Below are positions 9,167 through 19,409 of a stretch of DNA of 64,000 nt, piece by piece; the first letter of the stretch is position 1; the number at the start of each line of letters is the position of its first letter. The DNA comes from Acidobacteriota bacterium (GTDB taxonomy: Bacteria; Acidobacteriota; UBA6911; RPQK01; DATIPO01), in NCBI GenBank assembly GCA_035471785.1, contig DATIPQ010000017.1:1-64000 (forward strand), written 5' to 3'. The notes under the pieces are model-generated. The model did not search any database, was not told where the DNA came from, and saw only the letters and a program-made list of their open reading frames with translations. The position numbers and the translations under genes were made by a program.

Positions 9167-9245
9167 CTCCTCCCCCTCAACCGTCAGTGGGATGAAGAAG
9201 GCGGCGGCCGCAAACGACCGCCGCGCAAGGCTTTTGAGAGGGCTC

Positions 9246-12200
9246 TCAGAAGATCAGCTTGAGTCCAAACTGAATCACGCGGGCCTCTTTCTCAGGATCG
9301 AAGACCGAATTGGTCTGGCCGAACTGCCCGCTGTTGACGTTGGTGCTGGGCGAAGAGAACTGAGGCGTATTGAAGGCGTTGAAGAATTCCGCCCTGAATT
9401 GCAGCCTCGATTCTTCGTTCCATGGCAACTGGAAGTTCTTGAACAGCGACAGGTCGAAGACGTGGTGAGGCCATCCGCTCAGCGAAGCCACCCCGCAGGA
9501 CCCGAAGGTGAAGTTGGCGGGCTGGGCGAAAGCGTTGGTGTTGAAAAAGCTCTCCACGGTTTCGGCTCCCGAGGGATCCCCGATGCAGTCGGCGCGGTAG
9601 TTCTGGCTGCGGGTTCCGCTCACGTCCGATGCGCTGACGCCCAGCGGCGCGCCGCTGGTGGAACTCCAGATGCCGTTGAACTGCCAGCCGCCCAGGATAT
9701 TGGCGATGGGCCCGTCGTTGAGGTAGTTCTTCCCGGCTCCGAACGGCAGTTCCCAGACCCAGTTGGCCACCACGCGGTGGTTCTGGTCGAAGACCAGGCG
9801 TCCGTAGTCGGCCTCCGGATTGTGGGTGTTCTGGGGCCGGATGTTGCTGGCTCCGGCACCGCCCGACAGGTTGTCCTGGGTATCGCCCAGGGCCTTGCTC
9901 CAGGTGTAGGACAGGTTGAAGGCCAACCCGTTGGAGAATCCCTTGCGCAATTGCATCTGGAAGGAATTGTAGTTGGCCGAACCGTCGCTTCTCAGGAAGT
10001 CGCTGAGGTTCGACCAATCGGGGAAGGGAAAGACGATGTCGTTGACCCCCGGCGTTCGCAGGATGCCCTGGTTGAGGCGGCGCAGTTTACGGATGTCGTC
10101 GGTCGTCTGTCCCACGTAGGCCAGGTCGAGCAGGTAGTCGCGCCCCAGTTGAAACTGGGTGGAGAGGCTGTACTGCTGGGAGTAAGGAGCCGTTTCGTTG
10201 ACATCGCGTCCGCGCAAGTCGATGGTGAGCGGATCGAACTCCGTGGAGCCGGCCGGGAAACCGTCCCTTAGCAGGACCTGGGGAGGCTCGTTGAAGTCGG
10301 ATTCTACGCCTCGGAACTCCACCAGTTGGGGCGGGTTGAGCTGCAGCACTGCGGAGCTGCCCATGCGGTCCAGCGCCTGGTAGAAGATGGCGTAGCCGCC
10401 GCGCACCACCATGGTGTCGGAAACCCGCACCGAGAGGCCCACGCGGGGAGCGAAGTTATTGCGGTCGGGGTTGATCAGGGTGCGTCCGAAGATACCCTCG
10501 CCGTCGGTCCTCTGCACGCACTCGAAGTCGCAAGGGATGGGAGGCAGAGCGGCCGGATTGGCCGTCACCAGTGCTCCCCGTCCGCCGTTGGCGTCGGCCA
10601 CGAAGTTGGAGGTCAGGTTATCGCGCTCGATGAGCGGAGTGAAGTACTCGTAGCGCAGCCCGTAGTTGAGGGTTACGTTGGGCGTGACGGCCCAGGAATC
10701 CTGCGCATAGAGCATGTAGCCGTCGGTGTAGTTGTGGGGCACCAGGGGCGTGGTCTGCTCGACCCGCTGGACGTTGCCCAGCAGCAGGTTGGCGAAGCCG
10801 TCGTTGGTCCAGAAGTTGGGAATGATGTAGCGGCCGTTGGGCGCCTTGATGTCGAGAAAGTTGTTGATGGCCCGCTTGAACTCGAAACCGAACTTGAGGG
10901 TGTGGTTGCCCCGCACCCAGGAGAGGTTGTCGAGCAGTTGGTAGACCTGCGAAACCTGGTACTGGGGACGCCACTCCGAGGTGCCCAGCAGGGAGTAGCC
11001 GGAAACGCGGATGGGCGGCACGCCGAAGGCGAAGGCTCCCGGCAGGTTGTTGAGTCCGAAGTCGGGGCCGGCATTGCCTTCCGGCGCCAGCGGCGCGGTG
11101 TCGGAGAAGATGCGGTTGAATCCGAAGCGCAGGCTGTTGACCACGCTGGGGCTGAGGACGTTGTTCCAGGTCAGGGCCGCCAGTTGCCCGCGCAAGAAGC
11201 TGTTGCCCGAGAACCCTCCGGTTGCCAGCGGGTTGGGGAAGGGTCCGCGCTCAACGATGGTTTCGGTCTGCAGGAAGCTGTAGGTGCCGTAGAGCAAGTT
11301 GCTGTCGTTGATGTTGTGGTCGATGCGGACGTCGAATGAATTCTGCTCCAGAGGAATGTCGGGAGCCGCCACGAAACCGAAGGTCCCTTGGTTGGGATCA
11401 GGATAGAGTTGGCCCAGCGCCAGTCCCGCCGGATCCACGCAGGGCAGCCCGTCGGTGCGGTTGGCGTTGACGTTGATGACGTCGTTGACCTCGTCGATGC
11501 AAGGCTCGATTTCAGGGTAGAAGGCGTTGCCTTCAGCGTCGCGCTGGATGACCAGGTCGCGTACGCCGGTGAAGATGCCCTGCTTCATGGCTGCCGTCGG
11601 AACGGTCCCCGACGAGGTCGTGCCCTTGCGGGCGTCGGTCCGCTGGTAATCGAAGAAGAAGAAGGTGCGGTCTGGAACGATGGGACCGCCGATGATGCCC
11701 CCATACTGATGGCGAAGCTCCTCGGCCTTGCCGATCCCGGCCCGGTTGGCGAAAAAGTTGGCGGCATTGAGATTGTCGTTGCGGTGGAACCAGAAGCCGC
11801 TTCCGTGAAAGGCATTGCTGCCCGATTTCAGTTCGGCGTTGATGACGGCTCCCTGCGACCATCCGAACTCGGCGTCGTAGGTGCGCGTCTGCACCTTGAA
11901 GTGCTGCAGGGCGTCGGGCGGAGGCGAAACCGCCTGCGGACTGCGCTCCTGGGCGTTGGTGGTGAAGGTATTGTTGTCGACGCCGTTGAGGGCGAAGTAG
12001 TTTTGCAGCGAGAAGTTGCCGTCCACGTTGAGGCGGGCCTCACGGGGATTGCTGGTCGTTCCCGGTGCCGGCACGGCGCCCGGCGTGAGCAGGATCAAAT
12101 CGGAGTAGCGCCGCCCGTCCAGCGGCAGGTCGACGATCTCCTGCGCCTCGATGACCGTTCCCTGCTGGGCGGTTTCGGTGTCGATCCGCCCGGCCCTGTC

Positions 12201-12563
12201 GGTGACTTCGATGGTCTCGCTGACCTCGCCGACTTCCAGTTCGACGGCCAGGTTGACGCGATCCTGCACCCTGACGTCGATGTTGCGCAGGACGGCCGTC
12301 TTGAAGCCGGTCACCTCCACGCTCACTTCGTAAATGCCTGGTCTCAGCGCCCGGGCCGCGAAGGCCCCGGAGTCATTGCTGATCAGCGTCAGCCGCACCC
12401 CCAACTGGGAGTTGGTGATGGTCACGGTTGCGCCCGGGATGATGCCCCCGCCCTGGTCGGTGACCGTCCCCGCAATCGATCCAGTGTTGATCTGACCCAC
12501 CAGCGGGGTCAGAATGAGCAGCCAGATAGCGGCGGCCCAAATCAAGAATCGTGATGTACGCAT
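9246..12563 (-). CDS. TonB-dependent (Oar-like) outer-membrane receptor with carboxypeptidase-regulatory-like domain
   Basis: A 1105-residue outer-membrane protein. I chose the ATG at 12563 because GAGGAAGGG precedes it and it opens a clean signal peptide (MRTSRFLIWAAAIWLLILTP); the longer frame adds 46 basic residues without support. Residues about 27-110 (GSIAGTVTDQGGGIIPGA) are the CarboxypepD_reg-like beta-sandwich, followed by the plug (ETIEVTDRAG onward) and a long beta-barrel ending in QFGLKLIF, with a terminal Phe suited to BAM recognition. These receptors import large or scarce ligands, often oligosaccharides, in Acidobacteriota. A LacI regulator is directly upstream and a matching operator-like site lies about 100 bp before the start, which favours a carbohydrate or polyol ligand. 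Confidence 0.9.
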   Translation of the reverse strand: MRTSRFLIWAAAIWLLILTPLVGQINTGSIAGTVTDQGGGIIPGATVTITNSQLGVRLTLISNDSGAFAARALRPGIYEVSVEVTGFKTAVLRNIDVRVQDRVNLAVELEVGEVSETIEVTDRAGRIDTETAQQGTVIEAQEIVDLPLDGRRYSDLILLTPGAVPAPGTTSNPREARLNVDGNFSLQNYFALNGVDNNTFTTNAQERSPQAVSPPPDALQHFKVQTRTYDAEFGWSQGAVINAELKSGSNAFHGSGFWFHRNDNLNAANFFANRAGIGKAEELRHQYGGIIGGPIVPDRTFFFFDYQRTDARKGTTSSGTVPTAAMKQGIFTGVRDLVIQRDAEGNAFYPEIEPCIDEVNDVINVNANRTDGLPCVDPAGLALGQLYPDPNQGTFGFVAAPDIPLEQNSFDVRIDHNINDSNLLYGTYSFLQTETIVERGPFPNPLATGGFSGNSFLRGQLAALTWNNVLSPSVVNSLRFGFNRIFSDTAPLAPEGNAGPDFGLNNLPGAFAFGVPPIRVSGYSLLGTSEWRPQYQVSQVYQLLDNLSWVRGNHTLKFGFEFKRAINNFLDIKAPNGRYIIPNFWTNDGFANLLLGNVQRVEQTTPLVPHNYTDGYMLYAQDSWAVTPNVTLNYGLRYEYFTPLIERDNLTSNFVADANGGRGALVTANPAALPPIPCDFECVQRTDGEGIFGRTLINPDRNNFAPRVGLSVRVSDTMVVRGGYAIFYQALDRMGSSAVLQLNPPQLVEFRGVESDFNEPPQVLLRDGFPAGSTEFDPLTIDLRGRDVNETAPYSQQYSLSTQFQLGRDYLLDLAYVGQTTDDIRKLRRLNQGILRTPGVNDIVFPFPDWSNLSDFLRSDGSANYNSFQMQLRKGFSNGLAFNLSYTWSKALGDTQDNLSGGAGASNIRPQNTHNPEADYGRLVFDQNHRVVANWVWELPFGAGKNYLNDGPIANILGGWQFNGIWSSTSGAPLGVSASDVSGTRSQNYRADCIGDPSGAETVESFFNTNAFAQPANFTFGSCGVASLSGWPHHVFDLSLFKNFQLPWNEESRLQFRAEFFNAFNTPQFSSPSTNVNSGQFGQTNSVFDPEKEARVIQFGLKLIF

Positions 12564-12662
12564 GACACGCCCTTCCTCATTCTTTCTCGTTATGCTCCCT
12601 CGTCTGCACGAGCCGGCGCTCCTGTAGCTACGCTGACGCCGGGGGGAGGAACGTCGATTGAC

Positions 12663-12674
12663 CGAAGCGCTTAG
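12663..12674 (-). promoter_or_regulatory. Candidate LacI-family operator upstream of the TonB receptor
   Basis: Read on the minus strand it is CTAAGCGCTTCG, identical to the site at 13994-14005 in the iol promoter, and followed in both by a CAATCG tail. The AAGCGCTT core is a perfect palindrome of the kind LacI-family proteins bind. It is 100 bp upstream of the receptor start. Confidence 0.6.
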
Positions 12675-12784
12675 ATGATGGGCTTGATTAAAGAACAGCA
12701 AGAAAGAAAAGTCAAGGACAAAAACAATTGCGGCCCTGCCTCAGGCGATCCTTTTAGGCTTCGGCAGCCGGAATCCGGCCTGCC

Positions 12785-13831
12785 TCAGCCTGATTCGCCG
12801 GCTTTGGAGACGGCTTCCTCGCTGTGGCCGGCCAATCCGATACCGCAGGATTCGCGAATGAACATGCGGTTCTTCATTTGGATGGTCTCGGCCGCCCCCT
12901 CGGGACTCTTGATGCGCCTGATCAGGGACTTGGCCGCCTGGGTGCCCAGCTTGTATTTCTGAAAGTCGACCGTGGTCAGGCGGGGCGAGAAAGAATCGAG
13001 CCAGGGATAATCGTCGCAGGTCACCACGGCCACGTCTTGAGGACAGCGCAACTGGTACTGGTAGAGGGCGCGCATGAAGCCCACCGTCATCATGTAGTTG
13101 GAGACGAAAACCGCTTCGGGTTTGCGGCGCAGCAGGTCGACCCCCGCCAGATAGCCCGATTCCAGCCTGAAATCGCCCCGCGTGATGAGGCTGCGGTCGG
13201 TCTTCAGCCCCCACTCCTTGAGGGCTTGGCGGTACCCTTTGATGCGCTGTCTAGTAGTGCTGACGCCCTTGACGCCGGTGATCATGCCGATGCGGCGGTA
13301 GTTGAGGCGCAGCAGGTGCGAGACGGCCTGGAAGGCGGCTCCCTGGTCGTCAGCCAGGACGGCGTCCGACTTGTATCCGCTGATCACCCGCATCACCTGC
13401 ACCAGCGGCGTGGCCGACGACTTGAGCTTGGCCACGATTCCCTCGGGCAGCTTGCCGGGAGCCTTGGTGAGAAGGATCCCGTCCACCCGCTTGGCCAGGA
13501 AGAGCTCCAGATACATCCTCTCTTGACGCGGGTCGTCGTCGCTGCTGGCCACCAGCAGGTTGTAGCCGTGTTCGCGGGCCTCGTCCTCGGCGCCCCGGAT
13601 GACGGCTGGAAAGAAGGGATTGGAGATGTCGGTCACCACCATCCCCAAGGTATGCGACTGGCGCTTGGCCAGGCCGCGGGCCATCAGGTTGGGGTGGTAG
13701 TCGAGTTTTTCGATGGCGCTGATGACGCGCCGCTTGAGCTTGGGGCTGACGTAGGCGCTGCCGTTGATTACCGCCGAAACCGTGGCGATGGAAACCCCCG
13801 CTTCCTTGGCCACGTCGTAGATGTTCGCCAT
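12785..13831 (-). CDS. LacI-family transcriptional regulator
   Basis: A 348-residue repressor. Residues 1-46 hold the LacI helix-turn-helix (IYDVAKEAGVSIATVSAVIN) and hinge helix (NLMARGLAKRQSHTLG). The remainder is a periplasmic-binding-protein-like effector domain (GMVVTDISNPFFPAVIRGAE onward). It sits between the TonB receptor and the divergent inositol operon, and identical operator-like palindromes lie before both, so it probably represses both until a sugar or inositol-derived inducer binds. The hinge residues expected to intercalate in the operator centre are present as ARGLAKR. The effector is not identifiable from sequence. Confidence 0.9.
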   Translation of the reverse strand: MANIYDVAKEAGVSIATVSAVINGSAYVSPKLKRRVISAIEKLDYHPNLMARGLAKRQSHTLGMVVTDISNPFFPAVIRGAEDEAREHGYNLLVASSDDDPRQERMYLELFLAKRVDGILLTKAPGKLPEGIVAKLKSSATPLVQVMRVISGYKSDAVLADDQGAAFQAVSHLLRLNYRRIGMITGVKGVSTTRQRIKGYRQALKEWGLKTDRSLITRGDFRLESGYLAGVDLLRRKPEAVFVSNYMMTVGFMRALYQYQLRCPQDVAVVTCDDYPWLDSFSPRLTTVDFQKYKLGTQAAKSLIRRIKSPEGAAETIQMKNRMFIRESCGIGLAGHSEEAVSKAGESG

Positions 13832-13922
13832 GATTCAGACCTGTCTATCGGGTCGCTCAGGCCGCGGACGCACGACCCCTCCCGAGTTCTGCGGCGGCTT
13901 TCCCGCCCCGCGTGAAACCGCA

Positions 13923-13951
13923 TTGCTAATGGCAAGCCGCACAATTATAGC
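13923..13951 (+). promoter_or_regulatory. Possible distal promoter of the iol operon
   Basis: TTGCTA (13923-13928), a 17-nt spacer and TATAGC (13946-13951) resemble a sigma-70 promoter facing iolB. The operator at 13994 would then fall in the leader. Confidence 0.35.
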
Positions 13952-13983
13952 CTGGAGCGGAGGTAAATAGAAGGGCTTGAGAC

Positions 13984-14012
13984 TAGACATTGGCTAAGCG
14001 CTTCGCTACAAT
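13984..14012 (+). promoter_or_regulatory. iol operon promoter with LacI-type operator in the spacer
   Basis: TAGACA (13984-13989) and TACAAT (14007-14012) are separated by exactly 17 nt, and the palindromic site CTAAGCGCTTCG (13994-14005) occupies that spacer. This geometry lets a LacI-family repressor exclude RNA polymerase. The iolB start is about 90 bp downstream with a strong AAGGAAGGA ribosome site. Confidence 0.6.
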
Positions 14013-14102
14013 CGCCCGAGTTGGCGGCCTCGAGCGGCTGCCGGCAGGGGGAGTGAGGGCTCCTTCTGCGACCACGCCAATCTATTAAGGAAGGACACGG
14101 CC

Positions 14103-14987
14103 ATGTCGGAATTGCTTCTTCGCCCGGACAGGGAGGCTCCTCGCCGCAATGGGGTCGTTGTGGACGTCGATCCGCAGCGAGCGGGATGGCGCCTGCTCGG
14201 GTTCAGCGCCCATAAGCTGAAGGCCGGGCAAAGCTGGTCGGGAGAGACGGGCGAGAAGGAGCACTGCCTGGTGCTGCAGGCCGGAACTTGCCGCATCTCC
14301 TTCAACGGGGAAGCGGGACAGCAGCTAGGGCCCCGGCTCAACGTCTTCGACAGTTATCCTCATGCCGCCTACATTGGGCGTGAAACCTCCTGGCAACTGA
14401 CAGCGCTGGAGGACTGCGAACTGGCGCAAGGCTGGGCTCCGGCCCGCAAGTCCCTGCCGTCCCGCGTCATCCGACCCCAGGACTGCGGATACGAGATCAG
14501 GGGAGGCGGCAACGCCAGCCGCCAGATCGTCGACATCGTGCCGCCCGAGTTTCCCGCCGACCGGCTGCTGGCGTGCGAGGTTTACACGCCCAGCGGAAAC
14601 TGGTCCAGCTATCCGCCCCACAAGCACGACGAAGAGCGGCCTCCCGGCGAAGTGAAGCTTGAGGAAGTCTACTACTACCGTTTTCAGCAACCCGAGGCCT
14701 ACGGCTTTCAACGCGTCTACAGCGGCGACGGCTCGCTGGACGAGACGGTGCGGGTTACCGACCAGGACCTGATGATGATACCGCGCGGTTATCATCCCTT
14801 CGTGACGGCCTACGGCTACCACGCCTACTATCTCAACTTCCTGGCCGGAGATCGTCGATCCATGGCCTCCTGCGATGATCCCCAGTACGCTCAACTCAAG
14901 GCCAATTGGCCGGCGCCCGACCCCCGCTTGCCGGTGGTGCCGCGTCCCGCAGCCGCCGAGGCGGCTATCGTACAGGGCAAGCCATGA
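14103..14987 (+). CDS. iolB: 5-deoxy-glucuronate isomerase
   Basis: A 294-residue cupin-fold enzyme of myo-inositol catabolism that converts 5-deoxy-D-glucuronate to 2-deoxy-5-keto-D-gluconate. The signature SYPPHKHDEERPPGEVKLEE carries the metal-binding His and Glu residues of the C-terminal cupin, followed by VYYYRF and PRGYHPFVTAYGYHAYYLN, all diagnostic of IolB. Length is slightly above the usual ~270. It is the first gene of the operon, with AAGGAAGGACA before the ATG, and its TGA overlaps the iolD start as ATGA. Confidence 0.92.
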   Translation: MSELLLRPDREAPRRNGVVVDVDPQRAGWRLLGFSAHKLKAGQSWSGETGEKEHCLVLQAGTCRISFNGEAGQQLGPRLNVFDSYPHAAYIGRETSWQLTALEDCELAQGWAPARKSLPSRVIRPQDCGYEIRGGGNASRQIVDIVPPEFPADRLLACEVYTPSGNWSSYPPHKHDEERPPGEVKLEEVYYYRFQQPEAYGFQRVYSGDGSLDETVRVTDQDLMMIPRGYHPFVTAYGYHAYYLNFLAGDRRSMASCDDPQYAQLKANWPAPDPRLPVVPRPAAAEAAIVQGKP

Positions 14988-16840
14988 CCACCCAGCGCCT
15001 GACCGTTGCCCAAGCCTTGATCCGCTTTCTCAAGCGGCAGTCTGTAAGCCGCGACGGTAGCCGTCAGCCGCTTTTTGCCGGTTGCTGGGGCATCTTCGGA
15101 CACGGCAATCTGGCGGGAGTGGGTCAGGCTCTGCAGGAGAATCCCGACTTCCCATTTTATCTGGCCCGCAATGAGCAGGCCATGGTCCACGCCGCCACGG
15201 CTTACGCCAAGATGAAGGACCGCCTCTCGGTTTTCGCCTGTACCTCCTCCATCGGTCCGGGCGCCACCAACATGGTGACGGGCGCGGCCACGGCCACCGT
15301 CAATCGTCTGCCGGTATTGCTATTGCCCGGAGACATCTTCGCCCGCCGCAACGTGGCTCCGGTGCTTCAGCAGTTGGAGTCGGAGCACTCTCAGGACGTC
15401 TCGGTCAACGATTGCTTGAGGCCGGTTTCCCGCTACTGGGACCGCATCAACCGTCCGGACCAGCTCCCCACGGCCATGCTTGAAGCCGTCCGCGTGCTGA
15501 CTTCGCCTGTCGAGACCGGAGCCGTGACGCTGGCCTTGCCCCAGGACGTGCAAAGCGAGGCCTACGACTATCCCTCCCGGCTCTTCGAAGAACGCGTCTG
15601 GCACATTCAGCGTCCCCGGGCCGACCGCCAACTCCTCAAGATCGCGATGGATTGGATCGAATCCTGCAAGCGTCCGCTCATCGTGGCCGGCGGCGGCGTG
15701 CTTTACAGCGGCGCCGACCAAGCTCTGCGGCAATGGGCCGAAAAGACCGGAATCGCCGTCACCGAGACCCAGGCGGGCAAGGGCTCTTTAGCCTTCGATC
15801 ATCCTCTCAACTTGGGCGCCCTGGGAGTGACCGGGACGCGGGGAGCCAATCGGCTGGCGGCCGAGGCCGATCTGGTGATCGCCGTGGGAACCCGCCTCTC
15901 GGACTTCACCACGGCTTCCAAGACGGCTTTTCGCCATCCTCAAGTCCGCTTCATCAACATCAACCTGACCGGCCTGGATGCCGCCAAGCACTCCGGACTC
16001 CCGCTGCTGGCCGACGCCCGCACCGCCCTGCAGGACCTGATGGAAGCCGACTTCAAGGCAGACGCCGGCTACTCCGCCAAAGTGAAAGAGGAAAAGGCTT
16101 TCTGGGAGCAGGAAAACGATCGTCTTTTCAACTTGCGCCATGATCCGCCCGTCAGCCAAAGCGCCGTCATCGGCTCGGTCAACCGGGCCGCCGGCGACGA
16201 GGGCGTGGTGGTGTGCGCGGCGGGGAGTCTTCCCGGAGACCTGCACAAGCTGTGGCGCACCCGCCACCGCAAGGGATACCACCTGGAATACGGCTACTCC
16301 TGCATGGGCTACGAAGTGGCCGGGGGGCTGGGCATCAAGATGGCCGCTCCCGAAAGAGAGGTCTTCGTGATGGTGGGCGACGGTTCCTATCTGATGATGT
16401 CTTCAGAAATCGTCACTTCCATCCAGGAAGGGCGCAAGCTCATCATCGTGGTGCTCGACAACCATGGCTTCGGCAGCATCGGCGGACTCTCGAAGTCGCT
16501 GGGTTCGGGGGGATTCGGAACCGACTACAAGCAGCGCGACCCCGAGAGCGGCCAGTTGGACGGACCCCTCTTGGCCGTCGACTACGCCGCCAATGCCGAG
16601 AGTCTGGGCGCCCGCGTTTTCCGCGCCAATAGCATCGAAGAACTCGACCGGGCCCTGGAGCAGGCCAAGCAATCCGACCGCACGGCGGCCGTCGTCATTC
16701 CCGTCGACAAGGAGAAGGGCGTCCCCTCCTACGAAACCTGGTGGGACGTTCCGGTGGCCGAAGTGTCGCAGATCGATGAAGTCGAAGAGGCGCGGCGCGA
16801 GTACGAAAAGCAGCGGCGCAAGGAGCGCTTTTTCTTGTAA
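14984..16840 (+). CDS. iolD: 3D-(3,5/4)-trihydroxycyclohexane-1,2-dione hydrolase
   Basis: A 618-residue thiamine-diphosphate enzyme that opens the ring of the inositol-derived dione. The start at 14984 is chosen because it forms the ATGA overlap with iolB; an upstream in-frame start adds 26 residues with no support. The N-terminal ThDP domain has the activating Glu in ARNEQAMVHAA, a central NAD/FAD-like domain follows, and the C-terminal ThDP domain carries VGDGSYLMMSSEI with the metal-binding Asn in VLDNHGFGSIGG. Length matches IolD (~640). Cytosolic; it acts just before IolB in the pathway. Confidence 0.92.
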   Translation: MTTQRLTVAQALIRFLKRQSVSRDGSRQPLFAGCWGIFGHGNLAGVGQALQENPDFPFYLARNEQAMVHAATAYAKMKDRLSVFACTSSIGPGATNMVTGAATATVNRLPVLLLPGDIFARRNVAPVLQQLESEHSQDVSVNDCLRPVSRYWDRINRPDQLPTAMLEAVRVLTSPVETGAVTLALPQDVQSEAYDYPSRLFEERVWHIQRPRADRQLLKIAMDWIESCKRPLIVAGGGVLYSGADQALRQWAEKTGIAVTETQAGKGSLAFDHPLNLGALGVTGTRGANRLAAEADLVIAVGTRLSDFTTASKTAFRHPQVRFININLTGLDAAKHSGLPLLADARTALQDLMEADFKADAGYSAKVKEEKAFWEQENDRLFNLRHDPPVSQSAVIGSVNRAAGDEGVVVCAAGSLPGDLHKLWRTRHRKGYHLEYGYSCMGYEVAGGLGIKMAAPEREVFVMVGDGSYLMMSSEIVTSIQEGRKLIIVVLDNHGFGSIGGLSKSLGSGGFGTDYKQRDPESGQLDGPLLAVDYAANAESLGARVFRANSIEELDRALEQAKQSDRTAAVVIPVDKEKGVPSYETWWDVPVAEVSQIDEVEEARREYEKQRRKERFFL

Positions 16841-16846
16841 GGCGGA

Positions 16847-17863
16847 ATGCCGCCGAAGGACGGATCAGGCAGTATGGACGTCGCGGTCATGGGACGAATC
16901 GGCTACGACCTCTTCGCCGAAGAGAGAGGCGTCGCCCTCAAGGACGTGAGCCGTTTCAGCCGCCACTTGGGCGGGTCGTCGGCCAACATGGCGGTCGGAT
17001 TGGCCCGTCTGGGACTGCAAGCAAGCATGATCGGATGTGTGGGCGACGACGCCTTGGGCGACTTCCTCATCGAATACCTGCAAAAGGAGAGGATCTCGAC
17101 CGAGCGGGTACGGCGGCTGCAGGGCTATCAGTCGTCGCTGTGTCTGTGCGAGACCTCGCCTCCCGACCGCTTCCCCCAGGTCTTTTACAGGACTCAAGCA
17201 GCCGATACCCAGTTGCGTCTGCAAGAGGACGATCTGCAAGCCATCAGCAACTGCCGCCTCCTCGTTACCAACGGTACCAGCCTTTGCCAGTCCCCTTCGC
17301 GCGAGTCCACCCTCAGGGCCATGGAGCATGCCAAGCGCCAAGGCGTGACCGTGGCTTTCGACGTCGACTACCGTGAAATGTCCTGGGAAAAAGAAGAGGA
17401 AGCGGCTCTTTATTGCCGGCTGGCTTTGCCTTTCATTGATTTGCTGCTGGCCAACCAGGCGGAATTGCATTTGGTTGGAGGCAGTCCCCGGGAACGGGCC
17501 ATCGATTTTCTCCTCCACAGCGGCCCCTCGACCGTCGTGGCCAAACTCGACTCGGAAGGGACCCTGGCGGCGACCCGCCGGGAGAGCTGGTTCCTGCCCA
17601 TTTTCGAGGTGCCGGTGGTTTCCACCATCGGCGCCGGGGACGGTTTCGCGGCCGGATTCCTGCATGGACAGGTGCGGGGACTCTCCTTGGCCGAGTCGTT
17701 GCGCCAGGGCAACGCCGCCGCGGCCCTGGTCGTGAGCCAATTGATGTGCGCCGACGCCATGCCGCGTGAAGGCCAACTGCAGTCGATGCTGCAAGCCCAT
17801 CCCGAGCCCAGTCCCCGCCGCGTCTCCGTGGCCGCGGCAAGCAAGGATGTCGAATCGCTATGA
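16847..17863 (+). CDS. iolC: 5-dehydro-2-deoxygluconokinase
   Basis: A 338-residue PfkB-family kinase that phosphorylates 2-deoxy-5-keto-gluconate in the inositol pathway. Motifs are [15 protein letters not shown] (about residue 42) and [16 protein letters not shown] (about residue 261) with the GAGD catalytic centre. The position between iolD and iolA makes IolC far more likely than another PfkB member. The start at 16847 follows TAAGGCGGA; an ATG nine codons later (16874) is an alternative. The end overlaps the next gene by 4 bp (ATGA). Confidence 0.88.
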   Translation: MPPKDGSGSMDVAVMGRIGYDLFAEERGVALKDVSRFSRHLGGSSANMAVGLARLGLQASMIGCVGDDALGDFLIEYLQKERISTERVRRLQGYQSSLCLCETSPPDRFPQVFYRTQAADTQLRLQEDDLQAISNCRLLVTNGTSLCQSPSRESTLRAMEHAKRQGVTVAFDVDYREMSWEKEEEAALYCRLALPFIDLLLANQAELHLVGGSPRERAIDFLLHSGPSTVVAKLDSEGTLAATRRESWFLPIFEVPVVSTIGAGDGFAAGFLHGQVRGLSLAESLRQGNAAAALVVSQLMCADAMPREGQLQSMLQAHPEPSPRRVSVAAASKDVESL

Positions 17864-19338
17864 GTCAAGCTGAAATCTTGCCCAATTACATAGGCGGAAG
17901 CCGCCGGAAGGCGGACGCGAGCGACTTTGTGACCGTGCACAATCCCGCCACAGCCAAGGAACTGGTGAGGGTGCCGCTGTCGGGCGCCGCGGACGTCGAC
18001 AAGGCGGTCAAATCCGCCCAAGAAGCTTTTCCCGAATGGCGGCGCACCCCGCCCGGCGAGCGGGTCCAGCACCTCTACAAGCTCAAGCAGTTGTTGGAGG
18101 AGGAGCGCGACAGCCTGGCCCGCTGCATCACCGAGGAGTGCGGAAAGACCCTCGAGGAAGCCCGCGGCGAACTGCAAAGGGGCATCGAGAACGTGGAAGT
18201 GGCCTGCGGCATTCCCGTCCTCATGCAGGGTTACAACAGCGAAGATATCGCCCGCGGCATCGACGAGATCATGATCCGCCAACCGGTGGGAGTGGTGGCC
18301 GCCGTCACGCCTTTCAATTTCCCGGCCATGATTCCGCTCTGGTTTTTGCCCTATGCGGTGGCTTGCGGCAACTGCATCATTCTCAAGCCCAGCGAGCGCG
18401 ACCCCCTGACCGTGGCCCGCCTTGCCGAGCTGATCGAGCGCAGCGGAATGCCGCCGGGCGTGGTTCAGGTCGTCAACGGATCCAGGGCCACGGTGGAGGC
18501 CATTTTGGACCATCCCGGCATCAGCGCCGTCAGCTTCGTGGGATCGACTCCCGTGGCGCGCGCGGTCTATGCGCGTGCCGCCGCCAAGGGCAAGCGGGCC
18601 CAGTGCCAGGGCGGGGCCAAGAATCCCATCATCGTGCTACCCGACGCCGACATGGAGATGACCAGCCGCATTGCCGCCGACTCGGCCTTCGGATGCGCCG
18701 GCCAGCGCTGTCTGGCGGCTTCGGTGGCCATCACTGTGGGCGGGGCCGAGAAGTCCTTCACCGAGGCCATCGTCGGTCTGGCCGGCCAACGCAAGGTCGG
18801 CTACGGCCTGCAGGAAGGAGTCGAGATGGGCCCCGTCATCACTCCCCAGAGCAAAGAGCGCATCGAGTCGCTCATCCAGCAGGGCGTCCAGGCAGGCGGA
18901 CGCCTGCTGGTGGACGGGCGTCAGGCCCGCATCGACGGCTACGAGCAGGGGAACTTCCTGCGTCCGACGGTGATCGGCGGCGTGAGCGCCGACAACCCCA
19001 TCTCGCGTGAGGAGATCTTCGGACCCGTCCTCAGCTTGGTGCAAGCCGAAACCATCGAGCAGGCCATCGAATGGGTCAACAGCGGCGCCTACGGCAACAT
19101 GGCCTGCCTCTTCACCCAGAGCGGGGCGGCCGCCCGCAAGTTCCGTCACGAGGCGGACGTGGGCAACATCGGCATCAACCTGGGAGTGGCGGCCCCCATG
19201 GCCCATTTCCCCTTTTCCGGATGGAAAGACAGTTTCTTCGGCGACCTCCACGGCCAGGGCCGGGATGCCGTCGACTTTTACACCCAGAAGAAAGTGGTGG
19301 TGGAACGTTGGCCCAAAGATTGGTCGAGAAAATTCTAG
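17860..19338 (+). CDS. iolA: CoA-acylating methylmalonate-semialdehyde dehydrogenase
   Basis: A 492-residue aldehyde dehydrogenase (also called MmsA) that turns malonate semialdehyde into acetyl-CoA and CO2, the last inositol step. [19 protein letters not shown] and the catalytic Cys in [10 protein letters not shown] are diagnostic. As expected of CoA-acylating members, the usual general-base Glu before the NAD loop is absent and the stretch reads [11 protein letters not shown]. Length is standard. It overlaps iolC by ATGA and is followed after 71 bp by an IolE-like gene. Confidence 0.92.
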   Translation: MSQAEILPNYIGGSRRKADASDFVTVHNPATAKELVRVPLSGAADVDKAVKSAQEAFPEWRRTPPGERVQHLYKLKQLLEEERDSLARCITEECGKTLEEARGELQRGIENVEVACGIPVLMQGYNSEDIARGIDEIMIRQPVGVVAAVTPFNFPAMIPLWFLPYAVACGNCIILKPSERDPLTVARLAELIERSGMPPGVVQVVNGSRATVEAILDHPGISAVSFVGSTPVARAVYARAAAKGKRAQCQGGAKNPIIVLPDADMEMTSRIAADSAFGCAGQRCLAASVAITVGGAEKSFTEAIVGLAGQRKVGYGLQEGVEMGPVITPQSKERIESLIQQGVQAGGRLLVDGRQARIDGYEQGNFLRPTVIGGVSADNPISREEIFGPVLSLVQAETIEQAIEWVNSGAYGNMACLFTQSGAAARKFRHEADVGNIGINLGVAAPMAHFPFSGWKDSFFGDLHGQGRDAVDFYTQKKVVVERWPKDWSRKF

Positions 19339-19409
19339 ATCACGAAAGGCACAGGAAGGGTCTTTCCGGATCTCATGCTCTTATCAGGCCACTGAAACGG
19401 AGTATGAAC

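Noticed and set aside
11388-12554. 388-residue open frame on the plus strand
   Set aside because: Antisense shadow of the TonB receptor N-terminal half.
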